Made by a program: the position numbers and the translations under genes. Source: Rhizobiales bacterium 64-17 (lineage in GTDB: Bacteria; Pseudomonadota; Alphaproteobacteria; Rhizobiales; Xanthobacteraceae). From it: 44,105 bases of DNA. The DNA lies in assembly GCA_001899285.1 (NCBI GenBank), contig MKWA01000011.1:33905-78009 (forward strand), written 5' to 3'. Below the pieces are notes generated by a model. The model saw only the letters and a program-made list of their open reading frames with translations. It did not search any database and had not been told where the DNA came from. This document shows, piece by piece, positions 1 through 8,773 of this stretch; positions within the stretch are counted from its first letter, which is position 1, and each line of letters opens with the position of its first letter.

Positions 1-248
1 CGCGTCGCGAACACCGGCTGTCGCGCAATCTCGGTCGCGATATAGTCGCCGACCTGTGGGACCTGGCTTTCGTGGCAAATATAATTCCACACCTTCCCGA
101 AAATGCGCTCGATCTCCAACTCGAAAATATCGGGATCGACATAGATCTGCTTGTTCACCCGGAACACGGCGTCAGCCGGACGATCATCAACCAGTTCACG
201 GGGCGACAGCGCAGGAGCCATACGGGACGCAGGCTGATGGATGTTCAT
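1..248 (-). CDS. Aromatic-ring-hydroxylating dioxygenase, alpha subunit (N-terminal fragment)
   Basis: Only the first 82 codons are in the window; the gene continues past the left edge. The start ATG at 248 has a GAAGGAA ribosome-binding site about 7 bases upstream. The segment with KVWNYICHESQVP and VGDYI near residues 55-75 matches the stretch that precedes the Rieske domain in benzoate/anthranilate-type oxygenase alpha subunits. The Rieske CxH pair and the iron site should lie further left and are not visible. It follows the permease stop by 3 bases and lies at the end of an operon that begins with a matching electron-transfer reductase at 4062, so the pair probably forms a two-component ring dioxygenase. 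The substrate cannot be read from the sequence. Confidence 0.8.
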   Translation of the reverse strand, partial: MNIHQPASRMAPALSPRELVDDRPADAVFRVNKQIYVDPDIFELEIERIFGKVWNYICHESQVPQVGDYIATEIARQPVFAT

Positions 249-251
249 GGG

Positions 252-1097
252 TCAGTTCCTTCGATTCCAGAAACAAACGCGATTTTCGACCATCCGGACG
301 CATGAACTCAGCGTAACGCCGAGCGCGCCCAACAATGTGAGCAGAGCAAAAACGGCTGCCAGGTCGAGCGCAAAGTTCGCTTGCAAAATGAGGAAGCCGA
401 TGCCCGCGCGAGAACCGACAAACTCGCCGACAATGGCGGCGATGACCGCCAGAACGATTGCGGTGTTGAGACCGGCGAAGATATAGGGTAGCGCCGCCGG
501 CAGCTGCACATAGCGCAGAACCTGCAATCTGCTGCCACACAGCGCGCGCAACAAAGCGACCTGATCGCGGTCAGTCGAGGACAGGCCGGCGATGGTATTG
601 ACCATGACCGGAAACATCGAGGTCAGCGCCACGATCAAAATCTTGGACTCAATTCCAAAGCCGAACCAGACGAGCATCAGCGGCGCGATAGCAACCTTGG
701 GGATTGTCTGAACACCAACAATCCAGGGATAGACCACGCGATGTGCCAGCTTCGATGACACCATCATCGCTGCAATCAGCAATCCCGCAACAGTGCCAAC
801 CGTGCAGCCGATGAGAATTTCCGACAGAGTTACGCCAAGGGCAAAAATATACTTCCCGCTGGCGAGGCCAGACCACAGTGACGCCAGGACGGCCGACGGC
901 GCCGGAAAAATAAACGGCTGCACATCAAAAAAACGGATGACCATTTCCCAGACGGACATCACAACCACGACGGAAGCCAACACTTCCACCACGGGCCGCA
1001 ACCGCCGAACAAAACGTGCCGAGCGCAATGGACGCGCAGCCTCTATCTCGCCCTCGGAGAGGCTCGGCTCGATTTTGGACTGAAGAGCCATGGTCAC
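252..1097 (-). CDS. ABC transporter permease, SsuC/TauC type
   Basis: Inner-membrane permease of 281 residues, with hydrophobic segments starting near residue 35 and the EAA-type cytoplasmic loop (RALCGSRLQVLRYVQLPAALP) near residues 185-205. Length and pattern fit the nitrate/sulfonate/taurine permease family. I chose GTG at 1097, which overlaps the ATPase stop (GTGA) and has a GGGAG site 8 bases upstream; ATG at 1091 is an alternative. It works with the ATPase at 1094-1885 and the binding protein at 1928-2983. Its place between the oxygenase reductase and the oxygenase alpha subunit suggests uptake of the oxygenase substrate, which is inference. Confidence 0.88.
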   Translation of the reverse strand: MTMALQSKIEPSLSEGEIEAARPLRSARFVRRLRPVVEVLASVVVVMSVWEMVIRFFDVQPFIFPAPSAVLASLWSGLASGKYIFALGVTLSEILIGCTVGTVAGLLIAAMMVSSKLAHRVVYPWIVGVQTIPKVAIAPLMLVWFGFGIESKILIVALTSMFPVMVNTIAGLSSTDRDQVALLRALCGSRLQVLRYVQLPAALPYIFAGLNTAIVLAVIAAIVGEFVGSRAGIGFLILQANFALDLAAVFALLTLLGALGVTLSSCVRMVENRVCFWNRRN

Positions 1098-1885
1098 GCC
1101 ACCAACTCCCGCGCGGGTATTCCATAGGCGCGATCGAGGCTCTCGCGAATTTTTCCGGAAAGCTCACTCGCCGCAGGCTGACTCAGGAAACGAATATCGC
1201 GCGGTCGCGGCTCGGGATTCTGAAGATCCGAAATGATCCGTCCGGGCCTCGCAGACATCACCACAATGCGGTCCGCCAAGAGCACGGCTTCGGAGATATT
1301 GTGCGTGACAAATACGATTGTCTTTCGTCGCGCCATCCAAATCCGCTGCAACTCGATCGACATCGTCTCACGCGTCAACGCATCAAGCGCAGCGAAGGGC
1401 TCGTCCATCAACAGTACGCGAGGATCGTGAACCAGCGCCCGGACAATGCCCGCCCGCTGCTGCATACCGCCTGAAAGCTCATGCGGATACGCTTCTTCAA
1501 ATCCTTTGAGGCCAGCGAGAGCCAGCAAATCCATCGCATTGCGCGATGCTTCCGCCTTCGGGAGTTTCAAAACGTCCGCGGGCAACAATACGTTCTGCAG
1601 GATCGTACGCCACGGCAGCAGCACAGGGCTCTGAAACACCACACCGACGTCACGCCGTGGTTTTTCCACTTCGTCTCCGCCGATATGGATCGTCCCGCCG
1701 GTTTTCATTTCGAGACCGAGCGCGAGTTTCAGCAGACTGCTTTTCCCGCAGCCTGACGGGCCAACGACGGCTACGAATTCGCCGTCGCCGATACTCAGTG
1801 AGACGCCGCAAACAGCATTGACCGGAGCACGGCCGTCAACCTGATAGGTAAGATTGACATCCTTGAATTCCAGGCTGGCGACCAT
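1094..1885 (-). CDS. ABC transporter ATP-binding protein, SsuB/TauB type
   Basis: Cytoplasmic ATPase of 263 residues. Walker A is GPSGCGKS at residues 42-49, the signature is LSGGMQQR near 138-145, Walker B with the catalytic Glu is VLLMDEP near 158-164, and the switch His is in FVTHN near 195. These fit the SsuB/TauB/NrtD group. The start at 1885 has a GAGAGAGGGA site just upstream. The stop overlaps the permease start by 4 bases, which indicates translational coupling. It powers import through the adjacent permease. Sequence alone does not separate sulfonates from aromatic acids or other anions as the substrate. Confidence 0.9.
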   Translation of the reverse strand: MVASLEFKDVNLTYQVDGRAPVNAVCGVSLSIGDGEFVAVVGPSGCGKSSLLKLALGLEMKTGGTIHIGGDEVEKPRRDVGVVFQSPVLLPWRTILQNVLLPADVLKLPKAEASRNAMDLLALAGLKGFEEAYPHELSGGMQQRAGIVRALVHDPRVLLMDEPFAALDALTRETMSIELQRIWMARRKTIVFVTHNISEAVLLADRIVVMSARPGRIISDLQNPEPRPRDIRFLSQPAASELSGKIRESLDRAYGIPARELVA

Positions 1886-1927
1886 GGTCCCTCTCTCAGA
1901 TGGCTGTTCGCGCGCGCAACTGCCCCG

Positions 1928-2983
1928 CTATTTCGCGGCCTTAGCCAGTTCGACCGCGCGCTTGAGATCAACCTTGTTCACGTCGGCGATCAGGTCCGCA
2001 GTGTACACCGTGCCAAGCTTGGAACGATCAAACTCGAATGACGGGCCAATGAAGTCCAACATATCAATCCACGTCTTGTCATTCATGGCGCCATAAGGCC
2101 CGGGAGAGCCTGGCTGCTTCCACAACTCGGCCGACTTCTTGATCAGATGCACATTGTCTCGCATCGCCTTGTCCGGATCACCACTCGGCTTGCCAAACAA
2201 TTCATAGTAGGCACGAACACCCGCTTCCGGATTGGTTTGCATATAAAGAGAATTCATCACCACGCCCTGGAGAGCGTGGACCAAATCCATGCGCTTGTTG
2301 GCGATATCGTCTGTATGCGCGGCCAATACGCTGCTGGGCACCCGCGGTGTGAAATAGCGCAGCTTGACGCCCAGATTCTCAATAGCGACGTGGCTGCCCC
2401 GGAACAGGGCCAGCGCCTGAACACGATCGCCGCGCAATGCTGCCAGCGCCTGGGCACCGGCGCCGACGGGAAGCAATTCCACGGAATCCGGCGACACGTT
2501 GGCCTGGTGCAACATGGCCTTCACCGTCAAGATCGCGCCGCTTGCCAAGCTGATGACGCCTACCTTTTTGTCCTTCAACTCCGCTATCGACTTGATGGCA
2601 CTATCTTCAGCAACGACGATCTCATAGGCGCTGATAATGTCGTGCAGATAAACCGCCTGGACCGGAAGATTCGGATTCTTATGCTTGGCGGCCAGAAGCT
2701 CGAGCATGCCGACATGCGCCAACTGCGCCTGCCTGCCAAGAACGAGTTGAATGCTGGCCGCCGAGCCCGCGACCGTCACGAAATCAGCCTCAACGTTCAG
2801 CTGCTTGTAAATTCCGGTTGGAATGCCGGCGAACATAAAGCCCTGGTCAGCGCGCGGCACCGCCGCCGAGCCAACGAACCTGATCTTGCCTGGCGCCTGC
2901 GCAGAAGCCAGCGGAGAGAAGCCCGCGACGAGCGCGGAAGAGCCGGTTACTTTGAGAAACGACCGTCGATCCAGATATGTCAC
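1928..2983 (-). CDS. ABC transporter substrate-binding protein, SsuA/NMT1-like, Tat-exported
   Basis: Periplasmic binding protein of 351 residues from the preferred start. The N-terminus carries twin arginines (DRRSFLK, residues 5-11), a hydrophobic stretch and ASAQA, which is a Tat signal. I prefer GTG at 2983, because AAGGGGGA lies about 7 bases upstream and the Tat motif then sits close to the N-terminus; an ATG at 3001 is in frame but has no ribosome-binding site. The fold is the type-2 binding protein of the nitrate/sulfonate/aromatic-ligand group (ELKDKKVGVISLASG near residue 120). It lies 26 bases after the reductase at 3028-4062 and feeds the permease and ATPase downstream. Confidence 0.85.
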   Translation of the reverse strand: MTYLDRRSFLKVTGSSALVAGFSPLASAQAPGKIRFVGSAAVPRADQGFMFAGIPTGIYKQLNVEADFVTVAGSAASIQLVLGRQAQLAHVGMLELLAAKHKNPNLPVQAVYLHDIISAYEIVVAEDSAIKSIAELKDKKVGVISLASGAILTVKAMLHQANVSPDSVELLPVGAGAQALAALRGDRVQALALFRGSHVAIENLGVKLRYFTPRVPSSVLAAHTDDIANKRMDLVHALQGVVMNSLYMQTNPEAGVRAYYELFGKPSGDPDKAMRDNVHLIKKSAELWKQPGSPGPYGAMNDKTWIDMLDFIGPSFEFDRSKLGTVYTADLIADVNKVDLKRAVELAKAAK

Positions 2984-3027
2984 GCCACAGTCCCCCTTCA
3001 TTTAAAATAGTCGCCTACACCCTGTTG

Positions 3028-4062
3028 CTACGCGGCCTTGGCTCCCACCGCGGGAAGAAAAGCTTCCGCAAAGATCGCCCTCTCCGCGATTCCGCGCGTA
3101 TGCAAATGCTTTTGGGCAGCCTCTGTCATAACCGGTGGACCGCAGAGATAGACATGCGATGACGGATCGATCGCAAGCCCCATGAGGCCATCGACCGCCG
3201 TTCCCGCGACACCATCCCAGGCGCCTTCCGGCGACATTACGGCCGTAACCAGCTCGCTGCCGGCGAAACTCGCAATCAGCGCATCGAGCCTTTCACGCCA
3301 GAACAAACTCGCGAGCGTATTTACGCCGAATACAAGTTTGACGCTCGGCGGCGACGCACGGCTTGTCCGCATCTGATCGAGAATACTGATAATCGGACCG
3401 ATACCCGTGCCACCGGCGACGAACACCATCGGCTTGTCCGGATCGCGCAAGAAAAAGCGGCCAAATGGTCCGGATACCTGCAACGCGACGCCAGGCTTCG
3501 CCTGACTCCGGATCCATTCGCTCAATGCACCGCCCGGTATCAAACGCAGCAAAAACGTCGCATGCGTTTCACCCGGCTGATTTACAAATGAATAGCTGCG
3601 CACGATGTCCGTGCCTGCCACTTGCAGGTTGGCATACTGTCCGGGAAGAAAGTCGAATGGCTTGCGATCGTCGGCCTCGATCGTGATCGCGACCACATCA
3701 CTGGCTTGCGGCTCGATGCTTATAATTTTTGCCGCCCAGGGCGCGGCAGGTGCTCCGCGGCGGACCGCCTCGATCGGATAGTCGAACTCGACGACACAGG
3801 GTGACTCCGGCCGCATCCGGCAGGCCAGAACACGGCCTTCCGCCAGCTCCTCGTCAGGCAAGGCGTCCTGGCTGTAATCATCGAGCGAATAACGACCGGA
3901 CTGCAGCGACGCCTTGCAGGTGCCGCAACCACCCTCCCGGCAGTCCACCAGCAAGCCAATTCGCTGCCGAGCCGCTGCCTGGACGACTGTCTCAAACGAC
4001 CGGCACTCGACGCGCGCCACTTCCCCATCACGAAAAACAAGGGTCACTGGATAACTTGGCAC
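3028..4062 (-). CDS. Oxygenase reductase: plant-type [2Fe-2S] ferredoxin fused to FAD/NAD(P)H domain (BenC-like)
   Basis: The 344-residue protein should pass electrons from NAD(P)H to a ring-hydroxylating oxygenase. An N-terminal ferredoxin domain has cysteines 41, 46, 49 and 81 in the plant-type spacing. The flavin motif RSYS is at 155-158 and the nucleotide-binding GGTGIGP is near 222. Domain order matches the BenC/AntC reductases of class IB dioxygenases. The start is GTG at 4062 with GAGG 7 bases upstream. It is the first gene of the minus-strand operon whose last visible gene is the oxygenase alpha subunit, so the two are likely partners. Expression is probably controlled by the divergent GntR gene at 4197. 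Confidence 0.88.
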   Translation of the reverse strand: MPSYPVTLVFRDGEVARVECRSFETVVQAAARQRIGLLVDCREGGCGTCKASLQSGRYSLDDYSQDALPDEELAEGRVLACRMRPESPCVVEFDYPIEAVRRGAPAAPWAAKIISIEPQASDVVAITIEADDRKPFDFLPGQYANLQVAGTDIVRSYSFVNQPGETHATFLLRLIPGGALSEWIRSQAKPGVALQVSGPFGRFFLRDPDKPMVFVAGGTGIGPIISILDQMRTSRASPPSVKLVFGVNTLASLFWRERLDALIASFAGSELVTAVMSPEGAWDGVAGTAVDGLMGLAIDPSSHVYLCGPPVMTEAAQKHLHTRGIAERAIFAEAFLPAVGAKAA

Positions 4063-4124
4063 GTCAGAGCCTCAACTACCGTCCGGACCCGCAAATAATT
4101 TGGCAATTTTTCGAGAATGTCAAA

Positions 4125-4157
4125 CTCATATGATGAGGTCTTGTTTTTTCGAAAAAA
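4125..4157. promoter_or_regulatory. Candidate GntR operators in the divergent reductase/gntR promoter region
   Basis: Two symmetrical elements lie between the divergent genes. One is CTCAT-ATG-ATGAG at 4125-4137. The other is a perfect 14-bp palindrome at 4144-4157, six T, CG, six A. Short dyads with a spacer of a few bases are usual targets of FCD-type GntR proteins. The region is AT-rich compared with its surroundings, as promoters here are. Which dyad is the operator cannot be told from one sequence. Confidence 0.4.
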
Positions 4158-4196
4158 ACTCGCCATAAAAAGTTCGGCAAGCCTGAGAACGCCCCT

Positions 4197-4889
4197 GTGG
4201 TTGATCAAAGCCCGGTTGACGGCACATACAGAGCAGACGGCACCGCGCCTCTTTCCAAGACGCGCAGTACTTTGACTGATCAAATCTGGCAGCAACTTCG
4301 GAACGACGTTCTCTCCGGACGGCAAAGTCCGGGAAAACGTCTGCGTTTGGACGCTCTCAAGGAAGAGTACGGCGTTGGCTTCAGTACCTTGCGCGAAGCG
4401 CTGTGGCGGTTGAGCGCCGAGGGACTGGTTGTCTCCAATAGCCGGAAAGGCTTTCAGGTCAGTCCGGTCCTTCGCGACGAGCTGATCGACATGACCCGTT
4501 TACGGATCCTGCTCGAGCAGATGGCGCTCGACGAAGCGATTCAGAACGGCAATGACGAATGGGAAGCGCGTCTGCTTTCCACCTTCCACCGGCTATCGAA
4601 ATACAAACAAACCGACGGCCAACCCTGGGATCATTGGCATAAGACCTTCCACAATGATCTGGTATGGCCATGCCGCTCGCCCGTGTTGCAGCAATTGCGC
4701 AACCAGCTTCATGACCACTCGCGACGATATCGCCATGCCGTCCGCAACGATCCCAACAGAGATGACCTGGGCGAACACCGCGCATTGCTCGACGCCTGCT
4801 TGGAACGGAATGCCCAGAAGGCCAAGGCTTTAATGGCACAGCACCTACAACTGACCACCGATCTTGTCTTGGCGAGTTTTGACCGCTAG
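4197..4889 (+). CDS. GntR-family transcriptional regulator (FCD/FadR subfamily)
   Basis: DNA-binding regulator of 230 residues. The N-terminal winged helix-turn-helix covers about residues 22-92: a DQIWQQLRNDVLSG helix, PGKRLR, then STLREALWRLSAEGLV as the recognition helix. An alpha-helical FCD ligand domain follows (about 100-225) with Asp/His candidates for the metal site. The start is GTG at 4197. It is divergent from the oxygenase/transport operon and most likely controls it in response to the substrate or a pathway intermediate, which is inference from position. Confidence 0.87.
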   Translation: MVDQSPVDGTYRADGTAPLSKTRSTLTDQIWQQLRNDVLSGRQSPGKRLRLDALKEEYGVGFSTLREALWRLSAEGLVVSNSRKGFQVSPVLRDELIDMTRLRILLEQMALDEAIQNGNDEWEARLLSTFHRLSKYKQTDGQPWDHWHKTFHNDLVWPCRSPVLQQLRNQLHDHSRRYRHAVRNDPNRDDLGEHRALLDACLERNAQKAKALMAQHLQLTTDLVLASFDR

Positions 4890-4890
4890 C

Positions 4891-4920
4891 CGCGTATTGG
4901 TCGAATTCGAGAGATACGCG
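4891..4920. terminator. Possible hairpin between convergent gntR and iclR genes
   Basis: CGCGTAT at 4891-4897 pairs with ATACGCG at 4914-4920. The 16-base loop itself contains the palindrome TCGAATTCGA. No T-run follows on either strand, so it is not a classical intrinsic terminator. Its place between two convergent genes is the only other support. Confidence 0.3.
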
Positions 4921-5009
4921 CGGCCCCTTGAAGCTACCTTGCAACCTGCCTCTTTTGGTTGAGCGGCGAGTTTGCAGAAAAAAGCGATACGCCGGAGCCC
5001 CGCCTGCAA

Positions 5010-5777
5010 TCAACCGTCTGCCCCGGCCCCTCTCCTCTCCGGACTCAACATGGTTGCATTGAGTGCCTCGGCAGCAATGCGAAGCAGGGGCAATAACCGT
5101 TCACTGTTGAATCGCTCTACCGGCGTCACGATCGAAAGCGCTGCGACGCACCCACGATTCCCAAAAAAGATCGGCATCGCTATCGAGCGGACACCAAGAA
5201 TATCTTCACCGGTCGAGACGGCGTAGCCGGATGTCCGCACCTGATCCAGAACATCTTCCGTGGCAAGGGTCGCACCCTTGAGTTCCAGCAGACGCCTGAT
5301 TTCCGGCGTCGCAAAAGCCGTCAGAATCCGGCCCGACGAGCTCGACGCAAGCTGTAAAGTTGTCCCAATGCGAACCTCGGCTCGCACCACAACTTCCGCT
5401 TCGACTCGTCTGATAAGCCGCGCTTTCACGCCGTCCAGCACCGCCAGCGAGACGGTTTCCTTACACTCCAGCGCGAGCTGTTCGAGTGTCGCGGTCGCAC
5501 GTTCGCCGAGATTGGATTGCTCCAGCGCCATGTCGCCGATCATCGCTGCGCGCAACGACAGCCGATAGCTGCCAGGGTCGGATTGCTCGATCCATCCAAC
5601 CTCCATCAGCGTCACCAACCGCTGATACACGGTGCCTTTGCTCTCACCGGTCAGACGTGTGAGGTCGACGAGGCGAACCGCCGTCTTCTGCCGGGCGATA
5701 AGATCGAGCAATGCAAAGATCTTCAGCGCCGAACTCAGCGGCTTGACACCCTTTTTCTTTTCCACGGCAATAGTCAA
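5010..5777 (-). CDS. IclR-family transcriptional regulator
   Basis: A 255-residue regulator with an N-terminal winged helix-turn-helix (about 15-75, LVDLTRLTGESKGTVYQRLVTL) and a C-terminal IclR effector domain (about 85-245, with the family-typical CVAALSIVTPVERF near 220). The start is uncertain: TTG at 5777 has only a weak GGAT upstream, and a GTG four codons later is possible. It follows the last permease of the PotABCD-type operon by 47 bases on the same strand, so it may be cotranscribed with that operon and regulate it. Confidence 0.88.
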   Translation of the reverse strand: MTIAVEKKKGVKPLSSALKIFALLDLIARQKTAVRLVDLTRLTGESKGTVYQRLVTLMEVGWIEQSDPGSYRLSLRAAMIGDMALEQSNLGERATATLEQLALECKETVSLAVLDGVKARLIRRVEAEVVVRAEVRIGTTLQLASSSSGRILTAFATPEIRRLLELKGATLATEDVLDQVRTSGYAVSTGEDILGVRSIAMPIFFGNRGCVAALSIVTPVERFNSERLLPLLRIAAEALNATMLSPERRGAGADG

Positions 5778-5824
5778 AATTGGGATCCGGCAATGGTTTC
5801 GGAATGCAGCACACGAAACAGCGG

Positions 5825-6640
5825 TCAGCGCTTCTGACGGCTTGATAGCACAAAATCCAATCCGACGAGTTTCTGGATGACCAGCATCATCACCAGCGAA
5901 AGGATGATGACCAATGTTGACAGCGCAAGGATGCTGGGCTGGAAATCGACCTGCATGTCGTTGAAGACCTGAACCGGCAGAGTCATGGTTTTGTCGCGCA
6001 CCAGAAACAGGGCGATCGGCACGTCGCCAAACGACACAGCGAAGGCGTAGAACAGACCCACCGCGACGCCGGGCCTGATACTCGGAAAGGTTACGTTCCA
6101 GAACACTGACCAGTTGCTTGCGCCGAGACTTTGCGCCGCCTCCTCATACGAGGGATGCAACCGCTCCAGCATCGCGGCGATCGAGCCGATCGCATAAGGG
6201 ATCGTCACGATCAGATGCGCCAGTACGACGCCAGCCAGGCTGCGCGCCGGATAGAATCCGGTAAATGAGCCGATCCAGGAAAAAAACTGCAGAAAGACCG
6301 CGCCGGTGACGATCAGCGGAATCTGCACCGGTAGCCGGAAGAACGACTTGAAGATCTCGCGGCCGGCAAGACTGCCCCGGACGATGCCGAGCGAGGCGGC
6401 AAGACCGAATGCCGCCGCCAGAAGCGAGACAATCACCGCGATGATCGTACTGTTGATCACCGCATCGATGTATTTCGGATTGATCTCAGTATAGCGCATG
6501 AAGGACAAATTGCGCGGCGGAAACTGAATTGCGAACTGGTTGCTGGTATCGAACGAGGCGCCGATGACCACGATAAAAGGCAGCAGCAGAAAGGCGAGCG
6601 CGCCGACGGCGATGACGGTGCTCAGCCGAGGCATGCGCAT
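5825..6640 (-). CDS. ABC transporter permease, PotC-like
   Basis: Inner-membrane permease of 271 residues with about six hydrophobic segments. The first is at 8-30, and the EAA loop (YEEAAQSLGASNWSVFWNVTFPSIRPG) is near residues 155-180. It belongs to the spermidine/putrescine-type class. I chose ATG at 6640, with GGGAG about 8 bases upstream; a GTG at 6646 overlapping the previous stop would put the site too close. It pairs with the permease at 6643-7578 as the second half of the channel. The ligand is probably a cationic or peptide-like small molecule given the neighbours, but this is a guess. Confidence 0.9.
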   Translation of the reverse strand: MRMPRLSTVIAVGALAFLLLPFIVVIGASFDTSNQFAIQFPPRNLSFMRYTEINPKYIDAVINSTIIAVIVSLLAAAFGLAASLGIVRGSLAGREIFKSFFRLPVQIPLIVTGAVFLQFFSWIGSFTGFYPARSLAGVVLAHLIVTIPYAIGSIAAMLERLHPSYEEAAQSLGASNWSVFWNVTFPSIRPGVAVGLFYAFAVSFGDVPIALFLVRDKTMTLPVQVFNDMQVDFQPSILALSTLVIILSLVMMLVIQKLVGLDFVLSSRQKR

Positions 6641-6642
6641 GA

Positions 6643-7578
6643 TCACGCTCCCGCGCGCACGGGTCTCGCCCGGCGCATTCTGACAAACCAAAGCCCGACC
6701 GAAACATTGGCGGCGAAGACGAACAGCAGCAGCAACGCGGCCAGCGCCGTCCCGTAGCCATATTCCGCCCGCTGGATGATGTATTGCTGCACCAGTACCG
6801 GCATGATCAGCACACGGCCACCACCGAGCAGCACGGCGGACGTGAAAGCTCCCATGCACATGTTGAAAGCGATCAAGCCGCCGCTGACCATGCTGGGCTT
6901 CATGCTCGGCACGATCACCGAGAGGAAGATGCTGGTACGGGTCGCACCATGGATCTCGGCGGCCTCCTCGAGATAGACCGGAATCGTCTGCACCACGCCG
7001 AACAGCAGCAGCACCAGGATCGGCAGCACGTATTGGACGAGGCCGATCAACACGCCGATCTGATTGTTGATCAGGATCAGCGGCTGGCTGATGATCCCCG
7101 TTCCCAGCAGCATCTGATTGAGCAAACCGGCCGGCGACAGGAAAATGCTCAGCCCCATCAACTTGATCACGACGGTGATCAGCGACGTCGTCAGGATCAG
7201 GCTCAGGGATATGGTGGCGAGCTTGCCGCCGATCCGGGCCAGCGCGTAGGCGGTCGGCACCGCGATGGCGAGGCTGATCGCCGTCGCGATCAGCGACAGA
7301 TAGAATGTCTGCCAGATCGACCGCAGGAAAAACGGGTCGCTCAGGATGCCGATGTAATTCGCAAGGCTGCGCGTGTCGGAGACCTGCCCGGCGCCGGTGT
7401 CCGCATGCAAACTCAATTCCAGGAACGTTCCCTGCGGCAGCAGCAGCAGGAAGAAATAAAGCAAACCTGGCAGCCAGAGAAACCGTTCCCAGCGAATGCG
7501 CGCATGCCCGGAATCATGCGAGACCTGCTTCGACAGGCTCAATCCGGTGCGTCGCGAGGACACGGCGTCACTTGCCAT
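6643..7578 (-). CDS. ABC transporter permease, PotB-like
   Basis: A 311-residue inner-membrane permease. After a polar 30-residue N-terminus there are about six membrane segments. The EAA loop (LEEAAEIHGATRTSIFLSVIVPSMKP) lies near residues 207-232, which places it in the PotB class. The start is 11 bases after the ATPase stop, and its own stop sits just before the PotC-like gene, so the two permeases are probably coupled. It is part of the 5.8-9.9 kb transporter that follows the dipeptidase-like gene. Confidence 0.9.
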   Translation of the reverse strand: MASDAVSSRRTGLSLSKQVSHDSGHARIRWERFLWLPGLLYFFLLLLPQGTFLELSLHADTGAGQVSDTRSLANYIGILSDPFFLRSIWQTFYLSLIATAISLAIAVPTAYALARIGGKLATISLSLILTTSLITVVIKLMGLSIFLSPAGLLNQMLLGTGIISQPLILINNQIGVLIGLVQYVLPILVLLLFGVVQTIPVYLEEAAEIHGATRTSIFLSVIVPSMKPSMVSGGLIAFNMCMGAFTSAVLLGGGRVLIMPVLVQQYIIQRAEYGYGTALAALLLLFVFAANVSVGLWFVRMRRARPVRAGA

Positions 7579-7589
7579 CGTTTCGGCCC

Positions 7590-8663
7590 TTACGCGTCCA
7601 GCAGCAGGGAATCTTTGACGTTCCAGGAGATGCCGACGCGCTCGCCGACGCTGAAGCTCTCGTCGCTACGTGCCTTCTCCACCAGCACATTCTTGTGCGA
7701 CTCCAGCGCGATCAAATAATGCGTGCGGTTGCCGAAATACTGGGTCTGCTCGACGGTCCCCACCACGGCATTGTCCATGGACGCCGTGCTGTGGCGAACG
7801 ATGTCGATGTGCTCCGGCCGAACACAGAAGACGATACTCTCGCCGCGGCGCGGGTTGATTGGCCGCTGCACGGCAACATCGACCTCTCGCGCCAGATTGA
7901 CGATACAGGCGCCGTTCGAGACATCCTTGATGGTGCCGGTGAGGATATTGTTCTTGCCGATGAACTCCGCGACGAACTGCGAATTGGGCCGCTCGTAAAG
8001 CTCGGTCGGCGCACCGATCTGGCGGATCTTGCCGCCTTCCATCACCACGATCCGGTCGGCGAGACTCATCGCCTCCTGCTGATCGTGCGTAACGAACACC
8101 GTGGTGATGCCGAGACGCTGCTGCAACTGCTTCAGCTCGACCTGCATGATCTCGCGCATCTTCTGGTCGAGCGCGCCGAGCGGCTCGTCCATCAGCAGCA
8201 TGCGGGGCGAGATGGCAAGCGCACGCACCAGCGCGACGCGCTGCTGCTGACCGCCGGAGAGTTCGGCCGGATAGCGGTCCCGATAGGCGCTGATCTGCGC
8301 CATGCGTAGCATGTCGTCGACGCGCGCATCGATCGCCGCGCGGCCGAGCCGGCGCTGCCGCAAACCGAACGCCACGTTCTCCGCGACCGTCATGGTCTGG
8401 AACAGCGCATAGTTCTGGAACACCATGCCGATTTCGCGCCGGCGCGGCGGCACCCGGGTCACATCCTCGCCGCCGATGAAGATCTGACCCTCGGTCGGGA
8501 ATTCAAATCCGGCGATCATTCGCAAGGTTGTCGTCTTGCCGCAGCCGGACGGCCCGAGGAAGACGACAAATTCGCCCTCATGGATGCTCAGATTGACATT
8601 TTCGACCGCGTGCCGGTCGCCGTCGAACGACTTGGATAAATGACGGAGTTCGACACTCGACAT
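7590..8663 (-). CDS. ABC transporter ATP-binding protein, PotA-like
   Basis: Cytoplasmic ATPase of 357 residues. Walker A is GPSGCGKT near 37-44, the signature LSGGQQQR near 134-141 and Walker B LLMDEP near 155-160. A C-terminal TOBE domain (about 270-350) is typical of PotA/UgpC proteins. GGGAGC lies 6 bases before the ATG at 8663. It is separated from the binding-protein gene by 110 bases that hold a strong hairpin, and it lies 11 bases before the first permease. It energises the transporter formed by the genes at 5825-9886. Confidence 0.92.
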   Translation of the reverse strand: MSSVELRHLSKSFDGDRHAVENVNLSIHEGEFVVFLGPSGCGKTTTLRMIAGFEFPTEGQIFIGGEDVTRVPPRRREIGMVFQNYALFQTMTVAENVAFGLRQRRLGRAAIDARVDDMLRMAQISAYRDRYPAELSGGQQQRVALVRALAISPRMLLMDEPLGALDQKMREIMQVELKQLQQRLGITTVFVTHDQQEAMSLADRIVVMEGGKIRQIGAPTELYERPNSQFVAEFIGKNNILTGTIKDVSNGACIVNLAREVDVAVQRPINPRRGESIVFCVRPEHIDIVRHSTASMDNAVVGTVEQTQYFGNRTHYLIALESHKNVLVEKARSDESFSVGERVGISWNVKDSLLLDA

Positions 8664-8712
8664 GACCGGCTCCCGGTACGGTTTCTATTCGACCCAGTAC
8701 AATGCGATGAAA

Positions 8713-8743
8713 CCCGGCTCCGGACAGCGTGTCGGAAGCCGGG
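8713..8743 (-). other. Intercistronic hairpin between binding-protein and ATPase genes
   Basis: CCCGGCT at 8713-8719 pairs with AGCCGGG at 8737-8743, and further pairing reaches inward to the loop with two mismatches. No T-run follows, so read-through is likely. Hairpins at this place in binding-protein operons often protect the 3' end of the binding-protein message and lower expression of the membrane genes. Applying that here is inference. Confidence 0.4.
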
Positions 8744-8773
8744 ATATTCCAGAATCAGGAACGGCAGCGCCAA

